Of a stretch of 64,000 bases of DNA, positions 21,420 to 34,272 are shown piece by piece. The notes below the pieces were generated by a model. The model was not told the origin of the DNA. It did not search any database and worked only from the letters and a program-made list of their open reading frames with translations. Source of the stretch: Monosporascus cannonballus (taxonomy: Eukaryota > Ascomycota > Sordariomycetes > Xylariales). The stretch's first letter is position 1. The number at the start of each line of letters is the position of its first letter. Both the position numbers and the translations under genes were made by a program. Location: contig QJNS01000175.1 in assembly GCA_004154925.1 (NCBI GenBank), positions 62,001 through 126,000 on the forward strand. The letters run 5' to 3'.

Positions 21420-23412
21420 GATTCTGGGCTATCAGTCGTCCTCGCTTTAACAGGCCTCTTAACAGCTTTGGAAGCCATAATCACCTCGACGGTTTCACCA
21501 GTTATCGTCGCCGATCTGGGCGGAGGTGATAATTTTATCTGGGTCGCTAATGCATATTTTTTGACCATATCAGTTCCCTTCCAGTTCCCCCGGTAAAAAC
21601 ACTGCCACATCCGATTAGCCTTGGATATTAACCATTCTTAATAATTCAGGGGTTTTCTTCAGCCAATATTTGGACAAATCACAAACGTATTCGGTCGCAG
21701 GTGGCCCATGATCTGGTCGACGGTCGCTTTCTTGCTTGGAAGCGGTATATGTGGCGGATAAGTGTTAGTTCCGGGACACTATCTTATTCGACGAACAAAT
21801 GTAAGTGCTGACGATAGGGGCCATGCACAGAGCCACCAACATGGCCATATTGATCAGCGGCCGAGTCATATAGGGACTCGGGGGGTCCGGCCTCAGTGTC
21901 CTCGTCGAGACCGTCATATATAACTTGGTGCCCCTCAGGGAAAAAGGCAATTACATGGCCATGGTATTTGGCATGATTTCTCGGGGAACCGCACTCGGTC
22001 CTTTATTCGGCGGGCTTATTGCCAGCTACAGCACCTGGCGTTAGGCCTTTTATCTGGCCTTGCCCATCGGCTGTCCGGCGCTGGTACTGCTAGTTATATT
22101 CCTGCACGTTAACTACGATAAGTTAAGCACCCTAGTTACCAAGCTTTCCAGCCTTAATTGGCCGGGTAATGCCGTCTTTATCGGCGCTTCGAACTCGGTA
22201 CTAATTGCTTTTAGCTGGGCAGATGGCGAATATCCATGGTTTTCGTATAAGGTCCTCGTACCGCTTATTGTTAACATGGCCGCCCTGGCAGGCTTCGTCG
22301 CGCTCGAGGTTACTCGCTTCGTCGCGAACCTAATGATGCCTCTCCACCTTTTCGCCAACCGCATCACATCCGCCGTTTTTACCCTTACCTTCTTCCACGG
22401 CCTTATCACCATGTAGGCCTTTTACTTCCTTCCCGTCTACTTCTAAGGCGTCCTCAGCGCAACCCCTTACCGTTCCGGCATCATGCTCCTGCCGACCATC
22501 CCCGCCTTCGTCCCCGCCACCATCATCGGCGGTCTCCTGCTTACAAAGTTCGGCCGCTACAAGCCAATCTTCGTCGTGGTTTTCGCCCTCGTCGTCGTCG
22601 GCTTCGGCCTTTTTTCGCTCCTCGACGAGAACTCCAGCACGGTCGCTTGGGTCGGCTTCCAGATCATCGAGTCTGTCAGACCCAGCTGAAGTCGATCAAA
22701 CAGCTAAGACTTGGCTTAGTTTGATCACCTACTGAAACAAGGCTACTTTATGCACCCCCGGTACCTTTTCTCTTGGCTACAGTTGTATTTACATGTATAA
22801 AAGGAGGGTTCACTACCCTCACCTTCTAGCTAGGACCTTCTAGAGGTCAGGCAACCTTCAATACACTTCTTCTTCAGTTATATGCTTCTGTGTGTGATGC
22901 AGGGTCTCACTGAGTCCGTCGGCGCCGGCCTCGCCATCCCGACTTTCCTCCCGGCCCTCTTGGCCCCGCTGACCGATAAGGATACGGCCTTTGCGACGGG
23001 CACGTGGGCGTTTATGCGCAGTTTCGGCGTTACCTGGGGTGTCGCCGTTCCGGGCGCCATCTTTAGCAGCCGGGCTGCGCAGCTGGCTGGCTCGGGTGTG
23101 ATCAGCAGTGACGCGACGGTGGCCGCCGGGTTCATGGCCGGCGGGGCGTACCAGGACGCTACGGCGTATTTCTTCGACTCGCTTTCGGCAGAGACGCGAG
23201 CCCAGGTGGTAACGGTGCAAAGTAACGCGCTGCAGCGGTCGTGGTAGGTTGCTATTGCCTTTGGGGCGGTGGGGTTCATCGCTGCCGCTGTGCTCAAGGA
23301 CGTACCGCTTAAAAAAAAACTTGATAGTAAGTTTGGCATGGCGGAGAAAGACAAGCCTAATAAGGAGGTGATAGAGACGACAGAGAAGGAGGTACTAGCC
23401 GCCACGCCGTGA
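21420..23412 (+). pseudogene. Dead MFS (14-TMS, DHA2-type) transporter gene
   Basis: The translated pieces carry the family hallmarks. These are a first helix and loop with ALTGLLTALEAIITST and DLGGGDNFIWVANAYFL, FGRRWPM in the 2-3 loop, then LVPLREKGNYM, GTALGPLFGGLIASYSTWR and ALPIG, and a C-terminal part with TGTWAFMRSFGVTWGVA. The original protein would be a multidrug or metabolite effluxer of the plasma membrane. The frame is destroyed by TAG 21871-21873, TAG 22042-22044, TAG 22414-22416, TAA 22444-22446 and TAG 23245-23247. All five lie in one frame, and each is explicable by one C:G-to-T:A change from CAG, CAA or TGG, except that a TGG-to-TAA origin would need two. A further TAA and a frame change occur at 21755-21810. 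An intron probably lies around 21590-21662. A solo LTR interrupts it at 22674-22911 without changing frame. The start codon was not found. Confidence 0.8.
22674..22911. mobile_element. Solo LTR inserted in the MFS pseudogene
   Basis: This 238-bp insert is flanked by a perfect 5-bp duplication, GAGTC (22669-22673 and 22912-22916). It begins TGTCAGACCC and ends GGGTCTCACT, so the ends are inverted repeats with two mismatches. It contains a TATAAAAG box near 22797, as in LTR promoters. Removing the insert and one GAGTC restores IIES-VGAGLAIPTF of the transporter in frame. Base composition is normal, so unlike the AT-rich block it has not been heavily mutated. It does not match families A, B or C here. 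The + orientation is suggested by the TATA box only. Confidence 0.75.
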
Positions 23413-24032
23413 TACCTTATAAGATACGAGGTCCGTATGTTGGAGTGGGCAGATACAATACAGAGACGGCAGGGGTAGCATGGCCCAGTGCATGTCGTGG
23501 AATCTTTTTTTTGCTCTGATAGAGTCTCCCTTAAGCCAGCTGTACAGTATTTAATTACTGTGCTCATGGCCAAGCCATCATCACACAAGTTTCACTACCT
23601 AGATTCGAGAGCCCAAGGTAATTATTTGGGTTTTCCATGTTACGATACGGTCGACAGGGATAATTAATGAGTATAGGACCAGTCTAGAGGTGCGTTCCAT
23701 TTTGTAAGTCACGAAATGGGACTCTTGAGGTAGCCAAAAAGAGTATGCGGCTTAAATGCCCCTGACTATTACACCCGTTACTCCGATCCCGAAACTTGGG
23801 CTATTATGGCGGGCAATTCAATATTAGGGTTATGCTGATCCGCTTATTCTCCATGATTCCTGTATTGGTCAAGGCCACATCAACACAGCCGAGGTACATC
23901 AGCAAGCTTGAACTAGGGTTTGCACTACCCACCCACCCACGCTAAAATTTCCACCCACGAGTCTCCACGGACACCTGCTAACTACCCATGGGTGGTTAGC
24001 GAAGCTGAGTGGTAGATTGCCTCATTAGAATC
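23413..24032. other. Transition zone, no gene
   Basis: Normal to slightly AT-rich DNA with no recognised gene. It contains an ACCC tandem run (about 23927-23941) and a near-perfect 24-bp palindrome centred on CCATGG (about 23978-24001, two mismatched positions). Confidence 0.45.
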
Positions 24033-24154
24033 AGGCCCTATTTTGGAGGTTGTGGCTGCGCTTGCAGCGCAGCTATAGCTAAGTAGTTTTTAGGACTATG
24101 TTAATCTAATTTATAAAGGACCTACAAAATAATAAAACTTCCAAAATAGAGCCT
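24033..24154. mobile_element. Small TIR element at the island edge
   Basis: The left end AGGCCCTATTTTGGAGGTT and the inverse of the right end (AACTTCCAAAATAGAGCCT) agree at 17 of 19 positions. The two differences are transitions. The 122-bp unit has no coding capacity, which fits a MITE. I could not define a target duplication. Immediately to its right the sequence becomes strongly AT-rich. Confidence 0.55.
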
Positions 24155-26031
24155 AATAGCTAATTGTGATTTATTGACCTTAATTAATATCGTCCTATAT
24201 AAAAAATTTTAAATCCATTTTTAAAATTCGCAAATAAAATAAAAAAATAAAAAAAATATATATTTATGTAATATTTTTATATTGGAATTAATTTAATTAA
24301 GGTATTAAGAAAGTAAATTTTTAAGTTAATATTCTTTTTAATTTAAAACACCTTTATAAATATAATAACGTAATTATTATACATAATATTTAATTGTAAA
24401 TTTTTTAAAGATAATTTATTATAAGCAAAACTCGTTTAGTTATATTTTTTCCGGTATGGATTATGGTTACTACATTATAAATATAAAAATATTCCGGATT
24501 TGGCCAATTTTAACCTTTTTATAGCCGTAATACAACAATAACTTATACGGCTAAAAAGATTACTAAACGGATTTTTCTTATTCAAAATATGTTAGAGAAA
24601 CTCGGTACACGATAATATATCCGGTAATTTTATTATCGTAGCTATGAAAACGTTGCGATTATTTATTTTCTAAATTTAAATTTAATTATATTAATTTCAA
24701 TATTTATTTAAGTTTTTTTATAATTATATTAGCTTATATTTATCTTATATATTAAAAATTAAATTTATCAGATTTAAATTAATTACGTTCTAATTTTAAA
24801 AACATTTCGAATTTAATATTTTTTAATTTGTTTTTATAATTATAATATAATAACAATATTTCGTACGGATAAAAATATAATTTAACTGATTTTTCAATAT
24901 TAAATTGCTTTTAAACAGTTTATAACGAAATAATCCATACGGTATTTACATTATTACAGCTATAAAATATTATAATTGATAATTTTACCGAATACAATTT
25001 AATTATATTAAACCTAATTATTATCTAAAAATTTAGAAAACATTTTAATATATGAATTAATTTATATGTAATATATATTTAAAGTATTTAAAATATTTAA
25101 TTTAAATGAATTAGATAACCGAAAAAACTCGGTTATTTTGTTAAGAAAAATATTAGACCAAAACGTTTTTGCGCAACTTTAACTTAGATCTGGTTAGTTC
25201 GTTACAGGGATACGCTATTTGATTGGTTGATTTTAATACCTTGGCGTAATACATAAAAGTGCATCAAAAATAGAAACGAGCTAGCAGAGGCCTAAGCTAG
25301 CTGAGCTAAGTGGTAGACTGAAACTGCCTACGAAATAACCACCTGTAAGTACTAAAAATGCCGAATGGTTAACCATCGATAGATACTCATTTGGCCGATG
25401 AGGTTTTAATTTATATGAAACTTATTAGTCGATTTTGGATATAGGTCATTTAATAGATTACCGAGTAGGTTATAATAATTAGCTGTAACGTTAAAAACGA
25501 CTAGCGACCGCGATTAGTACGCAGATTAGTACATCCTTATACCATACTATACCATTCTGCTATTGGCAAAAGTTTTCACCCGTAAACAGGGTTGTGAAAT
25601 TAGTTAGTTTAGTTAATAGATTAATTAAAATTAGCTAAAATTATTTAAAAGTAGTAACGAACTAATTAAAACAAATTAATAAAAATAATTTAAAATAAAC
25701 TAATAAAAGAGAATTGAATTAACTTTAGTGCAATTTAAATTAACTTTATAAGAAATATTTTTAAATTATTAAAATATAAAGAGGGTTTCAAAATAAAATT
25801 ACTATAAATATATAAAATTCTTAATTATTTTCTATATTATTTAGTATTTTTTTCTTCGTTTCTTCAATTTACATTATTTGTTTTAATTTTTTATATATTA
25901 TTAATTTTCGAAATTCTTAATGAAATAATTTCTTTCATCATTTCTGCTGATAATCGATTTCGTAATTTAGTTATAATATTACAGCCGTGGTGTTTTAGTG
26001 TCTTACTAAGAGATATACTAATCGAATATCT
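24155..26031. repeat. AT-rich RIP-type block with repeat fragments
   Basis: The block is mostly AT-rich with no intact frame. A less mutated patch lies at about 25185-25600. From about 25880 the sequence matches the region around 61490-61650 (for example TAATATTACAGCCGTGGTGT here against TAATATTGCAGCCGTAGTAT there), here called repeat D. Repeat D is cut at 26031 by the family B element and appears to resume near 45900. Confidence 0.55.
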
Positions 26032-26373
26032 ATAACGAATCTGTTACATATCCATCTGAAGATATAAGCGATATCCGAAATTGGGTCTTTATTTGCAGAT
26101 AATAATAAGGCGAGAAATAATTTACTAAGAGTTTGTTTGTTGAAGAGATTTGCGAACTTTTCTTATAATAAAAAACGTTTATTTTTAATTATAAGCTTAG
26201 ATTGATAGATAAGAAACGAAAATTAATAGGTTGTTATTTATGAAAAAAAACTGGGTTTAGATATATTTCTTTTTCTGTTAATAAGTATATAATGAATATA
26301 TACAACCTGGATAATTTAATTAAATAGTTTAAATTATTAAAATTACTTAAAAAAGCAAAGTTTTTTAAGTATG

Positions 26374-26563
26374 TGTTACAGGCTAAAGCCTATAGAGCAG
26401 CTCGGGCTTACGGAGCGAGCTTCTTAGCCCGAGCTCACCTATATGTATATAGGGAGCAGCCACCTTACTAGTAACTAATTGTTTTTCCCTTTTTCTTCTT
26501 ACCTTAAATATAAATTTTCGTTAAACCGTATTTCTGTTTAACTTATATATCGTACCCGTTATA
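26374..26563 (+). repeat. 5' LTR of element A copy 1
   Basis: This 190-bp repeat matches 31766-31955, 53674-53863 and 59028-59217. It contains the conserved nested hairpin (outer arms GCTCGGGCT / AGCCCGAGC). The last third is AT-degraded. Confidence 0.9.
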
Positions 26564-29500
26564 TATATTTAAAGTTATAACTTATTATAACTTTTAAAAA
26601 GTTAAATAAAAATAAAACGTTTTTTAAAAATACTTTAGTTATAAATAATAACCCCAAAAAGTTTTATAACGAAATAATTACGAAATAATATAACTAATAA
26701 AATTATAAGCGAATTTACGGTATTAACTTTATTCGGAATTATTAAAAAAATTTATAATATTAATTATTTATAAATATACTTTAAAAATTTAATATATAAT
26801 AAATAAGATTTACCAAATTAATTTTTAATCGTAACGAAATAATAAGTAATTTATTTAATTAAATAACGGAAATAAAAAGATATTTTTATATAAAAACGAA
26901 AAAAAACCTTTATAAAATAGAATCCGTTTTGCCAAAAATTTATAATAAGCCCGCCGCTTAATAATACGTTTGCAAAAACGAATTATAAACTTATAAAATG
27001 GCTTTCGTAAAATGGGAAATAAAAAAATGTTCCGTTTGTTTTTCGCCATATTCCGTACGAAAATAAAGGAAAACCGGCTTATTTCCGGCTTTTTTATAAT
27101 AATTTACCTAAGTATTATAATATTTATGCTTACCGAAAAACAATTGCAATTTAATTATTGGTTAAAAATAAAAAAATTATAAAATAATTTCGAAATCGAT
27201 AATTTCCTTTTTTATATAAAAAAGTAATTTAAAAATAAGTAAACGATATAATCCGTTAAAAGATAATTATAACGTATAAAATAAAATAGTGATTACTGGT
27301 TTTAAAAATATTGATTAAATTTTAAATTTAAATTGGCTAAATATTAAAAATAAGCGTAATTTTTAATAATTAAAGTAATTTCCTTAAACAACGGTATTAA
27401 TATATAATTTTATAACGCATTAATTATAAAAAATATATTTTACGATAATTATAATTGTTAAGTACGTAAAGCAAAAAAATAATTAATTATTTAAAAATTT
27501 TATCCGATTATTATATAAATAAAAAATAATAACTTAATATTCCGGTAAAAAAACGGAATAATTAATTAATAATAATATATCGATTAAATTAATAAACCGG
27601 TTTAAATAATAAACGTTTAAAGGGATATATTTATAACGGATATTACGTAATTAATTATATTAATTTTTAAACTTATAATTTAATAACAAAATAATCGAAA
27701 AAATCGATTTAAGGGTAATTCGGGATAAGGTTTAAATAACCGGACTTATATAAAATAATTTTCCAACAACGAAATAAAAATTCAAAAATAAAAAAAATTA
27801 TATTTCCGTTACGTTATTACGAATTATTTAAATTAGGAATACCTTAAATATAAATCCGTAAAGCGGTTTCGTCCGGTTAAGATAAAAATTACGATAACGA
27901 ATTTGCGGATTACCGTTAATAAGGATAATAATTCGGATAACGAAAATTTTAAAAAAATAATCCTTATTAAAAATTATTAATAAAAAGAAAATATAATAAA
28001 GAAAAAATTACAAAAGATTAATAATAAATTAAATAATTTTTTTATATTAAATACTTTAATTAATAACATTATTTATATAAATAATTTAATAGATAATGAA
28101 TATATTTATTATTTTATATTTAATTAATAATTAATTTATTATTTAAAGTTATAATATATATTTATTATATTTTATCGGTTAAACTTAATAAATAATAATA
28201 AACTTATAGTAATTAGGATTCGCTTAATTACTTACGTTAATATAAATTTAGAAGGCTGCCTAAAACAAATTTAAAGATATATAATTAAAAATTTATTTTA
28301 TTTTTTTATTTTAAAAAAACCTTATATAAAATATAATAATATTATATATAAAGCGAAATAACGGTTTATCCGTTTTGTAAATAACGTTATTACATTTATA
28401 TTACGCGAAAAAAATAATTCGATAAGGAATTTAAGGATTACTTGAAAAGGCGGTTATAAAAGTATAAAAAAGTTTGTTTAATAACGGTTATGACCTTTAT
28501 AGTAATAATGCAGTAAAATTATTATAAAAAAACGGGATATAATTATTCGTAATTTTTCTAAAAGATATTAATAATATTTTAAAAGTAAAATCGCGATTAA
28601 GTTTTAAAGATATAACAGAATGTTTTTTTAAGGAAATATAAAAATTCCGAGATTTTTTTATAAATAACGAAAGTTTATCGTTATTATTTTATCATAATAA
28701 TAATAATATAACGATAAATTTAAAAATAAATATTTCGGGTTAAATAAAAAGTAATTTTATAAAAATCTTTATATGGAATATTTGAAAACAATTATTAATT
28801 TTACGTAAATTAATTATAAATTTGTTAAATAAAAATTAAATACGGATTAATAATTTTTTTTATAAATATTTCGATATTATTCGTAAGGAAGTTTAATTAA
28901 AATTTACGGTTTTATATAAATTATAAAGAGTTAAATAAAATTACGAAATAAAACCGTTATTTTTTTCCGTTAATAAAAATAATATTACGAACCTTATTCC
29001 AGGCCCGGCAGTTTACGAAATTTAATATTCGAACGGCTTTTTACTGGTTACGTATCCGTTAAAAAGACGAATAAAAAATTACGTTTCGTATACGTTTCGA
29101 ATTTTCCGAATAGTTAATATATTTATTCGGCCTTAACGGTATACCGGTTATTTTCCAGAATTATATTAATATTACGTTAAAATGTTATTTTAATAATTTG
29201 TATTCCGCGTATATAGATAATGTATGAATTTATTTATCCGGTTTTCGAACCGATTATATACTTAAGATTAAGTTAATATTTTGCCGTTTGGCACAAATAA
29301 AATTAAAGCTAGATCTGGATAAATACGAATTTTTAATCTAAAAAAAATATTTAAAATTTATCATTAAAATAAAAATAAATTTAAAAATTAATTTTAAGAA
29401 AATACCCGTTAATTAAAAATAAAAGGTTTTTATTAACGTAAAAAAGGTTCAGAATTTTATTAGGTTCGTTAATTTTTATCGAATATTTATAAAACTATTT

Positions 29501-31765
29501 TAACGGAATAATAATTTTTTTTATAAATAAAAAAAAAGAAAGGATCTTTTTCCGTTAAACAAACGAAAAATAATAAGCCTTTAACTAATTTAAAAAGCTT
29601 TTTATTATAATGTTTATCCTTACGTATTAAGATTCCGAAAAGGAAATAATAATAAAAATAAATTATTTCGATTGGCTAATTAAAAAATATTTATTTTAAT
29701 TTGATTTATTAAGGCGTTTATAATTAATAACGAATTGTTTACAGATATTATTATTAATTAAATATAATTATGAAATATACGATAAAAATTATTAATTATT
29801 ATTAAAATATTAACGGAATAAAAAGAAGTTTTAAACATTAATTAGTTTTTTTATAATTTTAATAACTTACGTAAATTTTTAATATTTTATAAATATCCGT
29901 AAATTTACTAAAAGGTAGATTTAATAAGTTAAATTTTTATTTACCTTTAATTTTATATTTAAATATCGTTTTAATAAATTCATAAACCGATCTAATATTA
30001 TATTTCGTAAATTATAAAACGTATTTTATAATAAGAAAAATATTAAATTTAAAAAAAAATCTGGTTAATTAAAGAAAAATAATTACTTAACGAATTAATA
30101 TAAATCCAGAAAATTTTAATAGCTACAATTTATTTAAAATAGGAAAATAACGAATAACCGGTTATATTTTTTAATAAGGAAATATTTTTCAAAAAAGATT
30201 TTTAAGAAATATAAAATTTAAAAATTATTAAAAATAAAATTTTCAAAGTGGTATACGTTATCGTAACCCAGGAATTACGTAATTTCCCTTTAATTATAAA
30301 GACGGTAACAATTTTTATAACGGAATATTTTTTTGACTTCAAGGATTTTTTATAATTTAAAGAACGTATTTTGGTTTTTATTTGGAAACCATTTCGGATA
30401 TTATTAATTTAACGGGTATACAATTTTTATATTACCGGCTACTTAAACAAAGATATTATATTAATAATATTAATTTAGAATTATTATTAACCGGAATAAA
30501 TTTAGGATATATATCGTTTTTGCTATAATTACGACGTATATAATAAGTTATACGTATAAAAAAAATAAAAAAAGGTTATTACGGCTTTTATTTATTTTAA
30601 ACCGATTTTATTCAGATTTTCGGTAAATTTTATAATTAACTTACCGGCAAAGGAAAAAAGACTTTCATTTTTTTATAATATTTTATAATTATTTAACGAA
30701 AACGGTTATTTTAAAACCGATATTTAATATAAATACGGAAATGTACGTTTAACGTTTTATTACTTATTATTATAAATATTACGTTTTCCCCAAAAAATTA
30801 ATATCCGATAAAGGAAATAATTAAACGAATAAATTCTGGATTTATTTATACGACTTAATAAATATATAGCAATAATTTAATATATCCTTTTACCTTTAAA
30901 CAAATAAAATTACGGAAAAAATTAAGCAAAATCTTTTGCATATTTTCGTTATTTTATAAATTACGTATAATATAATTAAACCAATTCTTTACCCGTAACA
31001 TAATTAATTTTTAATAATAAAAATTTTTCGTTAAATTCTTTTTTTAAATTTACGTATATAATATAAAACTTATTAATAAGGTACCGGAAATTACTTAATT
31101 AATTTCTGAAACGGAAAAAAGTATTAATTTTATTAAAAAATTACGAAAAAGTACAAAATTTATATAAGTTATTTTAATATCGGTATAAGCCCGGATAAAA
31201 TAATTAATTAATATTTTTAAAAAATAAATCTTACGTTTTGAAATAAAAGATTTAATATAATTAAATTTAAAAATATAATTATTTTATAATTATTTAAAAT
31301 ATTGTTTTAAATATACGTTACATATAAAATTATTACAATTATGCCGTATAATACCATAAAATTAAATATATCGTTAAATATATATCTAAAATTTAACGTA
31401 AATATTTTAAAATTAATAATAAAATTTTATTATTTAATTAAATTTTAAATAATGATTAATTATTACCAATATTATTAAAAAATATATATAATAAAACGTA
31501 TATTAAAGGCCGAAAATAGGCGCATAAACCGCGGTTATCGAAAAAAGCTATTGGTAAAATAGGTAGGTTATGCCGAACCAATATAAGAATTATATAACAG
31601 TTTCGAAAATATAATTACTTTTAATAATTTCGAAAAATTATTTAGAAACGAAAACAGGTTCGGCGAAAACGTAAAGGTAGGAATAGGAATAAAAAAAAGG
31701 TATAAGCAAAGCCGCCGCCGCCTCGCTGCAGCCTTGTTATTCTCTAAGGGCGAAAAAGGGGGTGA

Positions 31766-31955
31766 TGTTATAAGCTAAAGCCTATAGGGCAGTTCGGGCT
31801 TACGGAACGAGCTTTTTAGCCCGAATTTACCCATATATATATAAGAAGTAACCACCTCGTTGGTGGCTAGCTGTTTTTCCTTTTCCCTTTTTACCTTAAA
31901 TATAAACCTTCGTTAGGCCGTGCCTCCATTTAACTTATGCATCGTGCCCGTTACA
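31766..31955 (+). repeat. 3' LTR of element A copy 1
   Basis: 190 bp, preceded by a purine tract and followed by the ATATG target duplication. The start is mutated (TGTTATAAG against TGTTACAGG), while the end keeps GTTACA. Confidence 0.9.
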
Positions 31956-33852
31956 ATATGAAGATTTTTCAAAATTAAATTAAATTAAGCTTTAAAACTA
32001 GACTTTTTCTAAATAAGAACTTTTATTTTCATAATATTATTTTCCTTTTGTAAAGATTTTCATTTTAAAAATAAAAACCGCAAATAGGTATTTAATTTAT
32101 TAAAGTAATGTTTTTAAAAGCGTTTGATTAATTTTATTATAACAAGCCGTATTCGAAAAGGAAGAAAACCTCGTTTAATTTAACTCGAATTCCGTAATCG
32201 TCGTGCAAATTGTATTGAGAAGTTGGGGTTTTAAATTGCTTTTTGTTCGAATTATATTTGTTTTAAAAACTTAAATTGGTTTTTTTTCGTAATTTACATG
32301 CGAAAATGTTAAATATATATTCGTTTTTAACGTTCGTTGTATAAAATATTAAATATTAACGTTTTAGTGAAAATTAAAGCGGTAGGTAATAAATTGCAAA
32401 AAGAATAACGTAAGGTGGAAAGTTTTTTTATAACGCATTAAAAGAAATTTGACATAAAAACTAAAAGATATATTAATCGATTAAAACGTTTTTAGTTGCA
32501 ATGAAATATTTTGAAAAAAAAAATAAAAGCGGTTATAATATTAAAAAAAGAATATAAATTGGATGAACTAAAAAATAAAACCAGTTAAAAAAAATCAATA
32601 TCGAGTGGAAATCGAATATACGAAGTTTGTTTTAGAAATAAATGCTATAATAAAGACCTTTATTTTTTTTCAATTAAAACGTTACTATAATCGATTTGAA
32701 AACGGAGTTATTATCGTCCGTAATTCTAGTTGCGTCAAAAATAGTCGATTAAGACTTTGGCAGTAAAATATTTTAATTAGGCTTTTTGTATTTGTTAAAT
32801 ATTTAAAACGTTTTTTAATATTTTTTTATATAGACAATCTTTTGATTGAATTAAATGTTTTATTTTACTTTTAACGGGTTTAGAATGCAATATTTTTTTC
32901 GATCTCGTATATACTTAGCTTTTTTTCGATGTTTAAACTTATGTTTAAAAAGCCGTTTGTAAGTATTTAAGTTTAAAAAACGTAGATCATAGAGAGTATT
33001 ATTATAGTTTTAGATAGAGTTAATAAGTGATTTATTTTGGAAAGAATTTATTAATTCTAAATAGATTAAATTTTTTTAAAACCTAGCTTATTATTAAATC
33101 TTTGAATTTTAATTTGTAAAATATTAAACGTTACGTTTTGTTTTTTGTAAAATCGGTAAACTTTATCTTTTTTTTCGATGAAATTGGTTCTTTAATTGTT
33201 AGGTTATAATAATAAAATATTGTTTTAGTTGAAACATTTATAATTTAATTTAAAAGCGAATTTTCATTATTTTATATTTTATTCTTAGCGTTTTTTCTCT
33301 TAATACGGTAATATTATTTCTGAAAGCTTGGTGTTGGTTTTCTACATTATATTCGTATATCGTTATATATAAAAACACGTTTCTATTGTCGTTAATTAAT
33401 GTTTTATGAATTTTCTATATCAATAATAAAAGATTTATGTAATTATTGCATGAATAATTAATACAAGGTTTTATATATTATTTTCACCTTTATTTGAATC
33501 GTTTCGTTTATTCGTTTAAAACAATTATTGTTAAATTTAAATGTAAACAGTATATTTCTGTCGAACATAACTTTTTTAATATTTTATATTTAGTACACTA
33601 ATAATTGATAAAAACGTAAACTAATTATTTTATTGTCGGACTTTTTAAAAAGTAAAAAGTATTTATACTTAACAAAGTTATCGATAATTACTTATATTTT
33701 ATTTTATTTAATATTGCTAACCTGATCGTTAGATCAATGTAAATTAATAAAAAAAACCACTAAATTATGGTATTTACATTTAAATAAATATTTTAAAAGT
33801 TATAATAATGTTTATAGTATCTAATAAACCGTTTTTCGATTTATTATGAATA

Positions 33853-34272
33853 TGTTACAGGAACAGGGGTTCCTGTCTCCAAGAGACCGATCTTTAAGGC
33901 CTAGCGTGGACCAGTCACGGTTAAACTCCGGACAGGGAAGCTTAGCCCTTAAGGTGATCTAATTAATTTAAGTAATCTGGACCAGATCACATAGATTACA
34001 TAGATTTACGACATATTCACTTTGGGAATTGGGATATATAATAAATCGGTCTTTTATATAAATAGTACCTATTTAGGTTTTCGTTCTTTAGATATTAATT
34101 TAAGCTTTTAATCAAAAGGTAATTATATTGTTTTTTAATTAAGGGAAAACTTTTTAAATTTTTTAACGAATAAACTATTAAATTATTTTTCGCCTAATTA
34201 TTATCTGTAAATCAAAACCCTATTTCGGATATTGCTTATATTTTCAGGTGGATATATAACAAGTTCGTTATA
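33853..34272 (+). repeat. 5' LTR of element B (+)
   Basis: 420 bp that aligns along its whole length with 40672-41092. It starts with TGTTACAGGAACAGGGGTTC, whose AGGAAC..GTTCCT arms form a small hairpin at the LTR head. Confidence 0.9.

Larger units (their letters stand above)
26374..31955 (+). mobile_element. Gypsy/chromovirus element A, copy 1
   Basis: 5582 bp with two 190-bp LTRs (26374-26563 and 31766-31955). Ends are TGTTAC..GTTATA and TGTTAT..GTTACA, and the flanking duplications GTATG / ATATG (26369-26373, 31956-31960) differ by one G-to-A. A polypurine tract (about 31751-31765) precedes the 3' LTR. The + strand interior, through many stops, shows reverse transcriptase (about 29050-29300), the RT-connection/RNase H region (about 29300-29900), an integrase region (about 30300-31150) and a chromodomain-like tail (about 31545-31640). 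The order RT-RNase H-integrase places it in Ty3/Gypsy. It is inserted in the 3' LTR of the minus-strand B element. No intact frame survives. Confidence 0.85.

Noticed and set aside
21287..21610. 107-codon minus-strand frame
   Set aside because: It is antisense to the first exon of the MFS pseudogene, whose plus-strand translation carries the family motifs.
23927..23941. ACCC tandem run, considered as a CRISPR-like or telomeric repeat
   Set aside because: It has only three to four units with no spacer structure, and it is not the fungal telomere repeat.
25570..25620. CAGGGTTGTGAAATTAG, resembling the end of a hAT transposon
   Set aside because: No matching inverted end or 8-bp duplication was found, and one short end alone is not enough.
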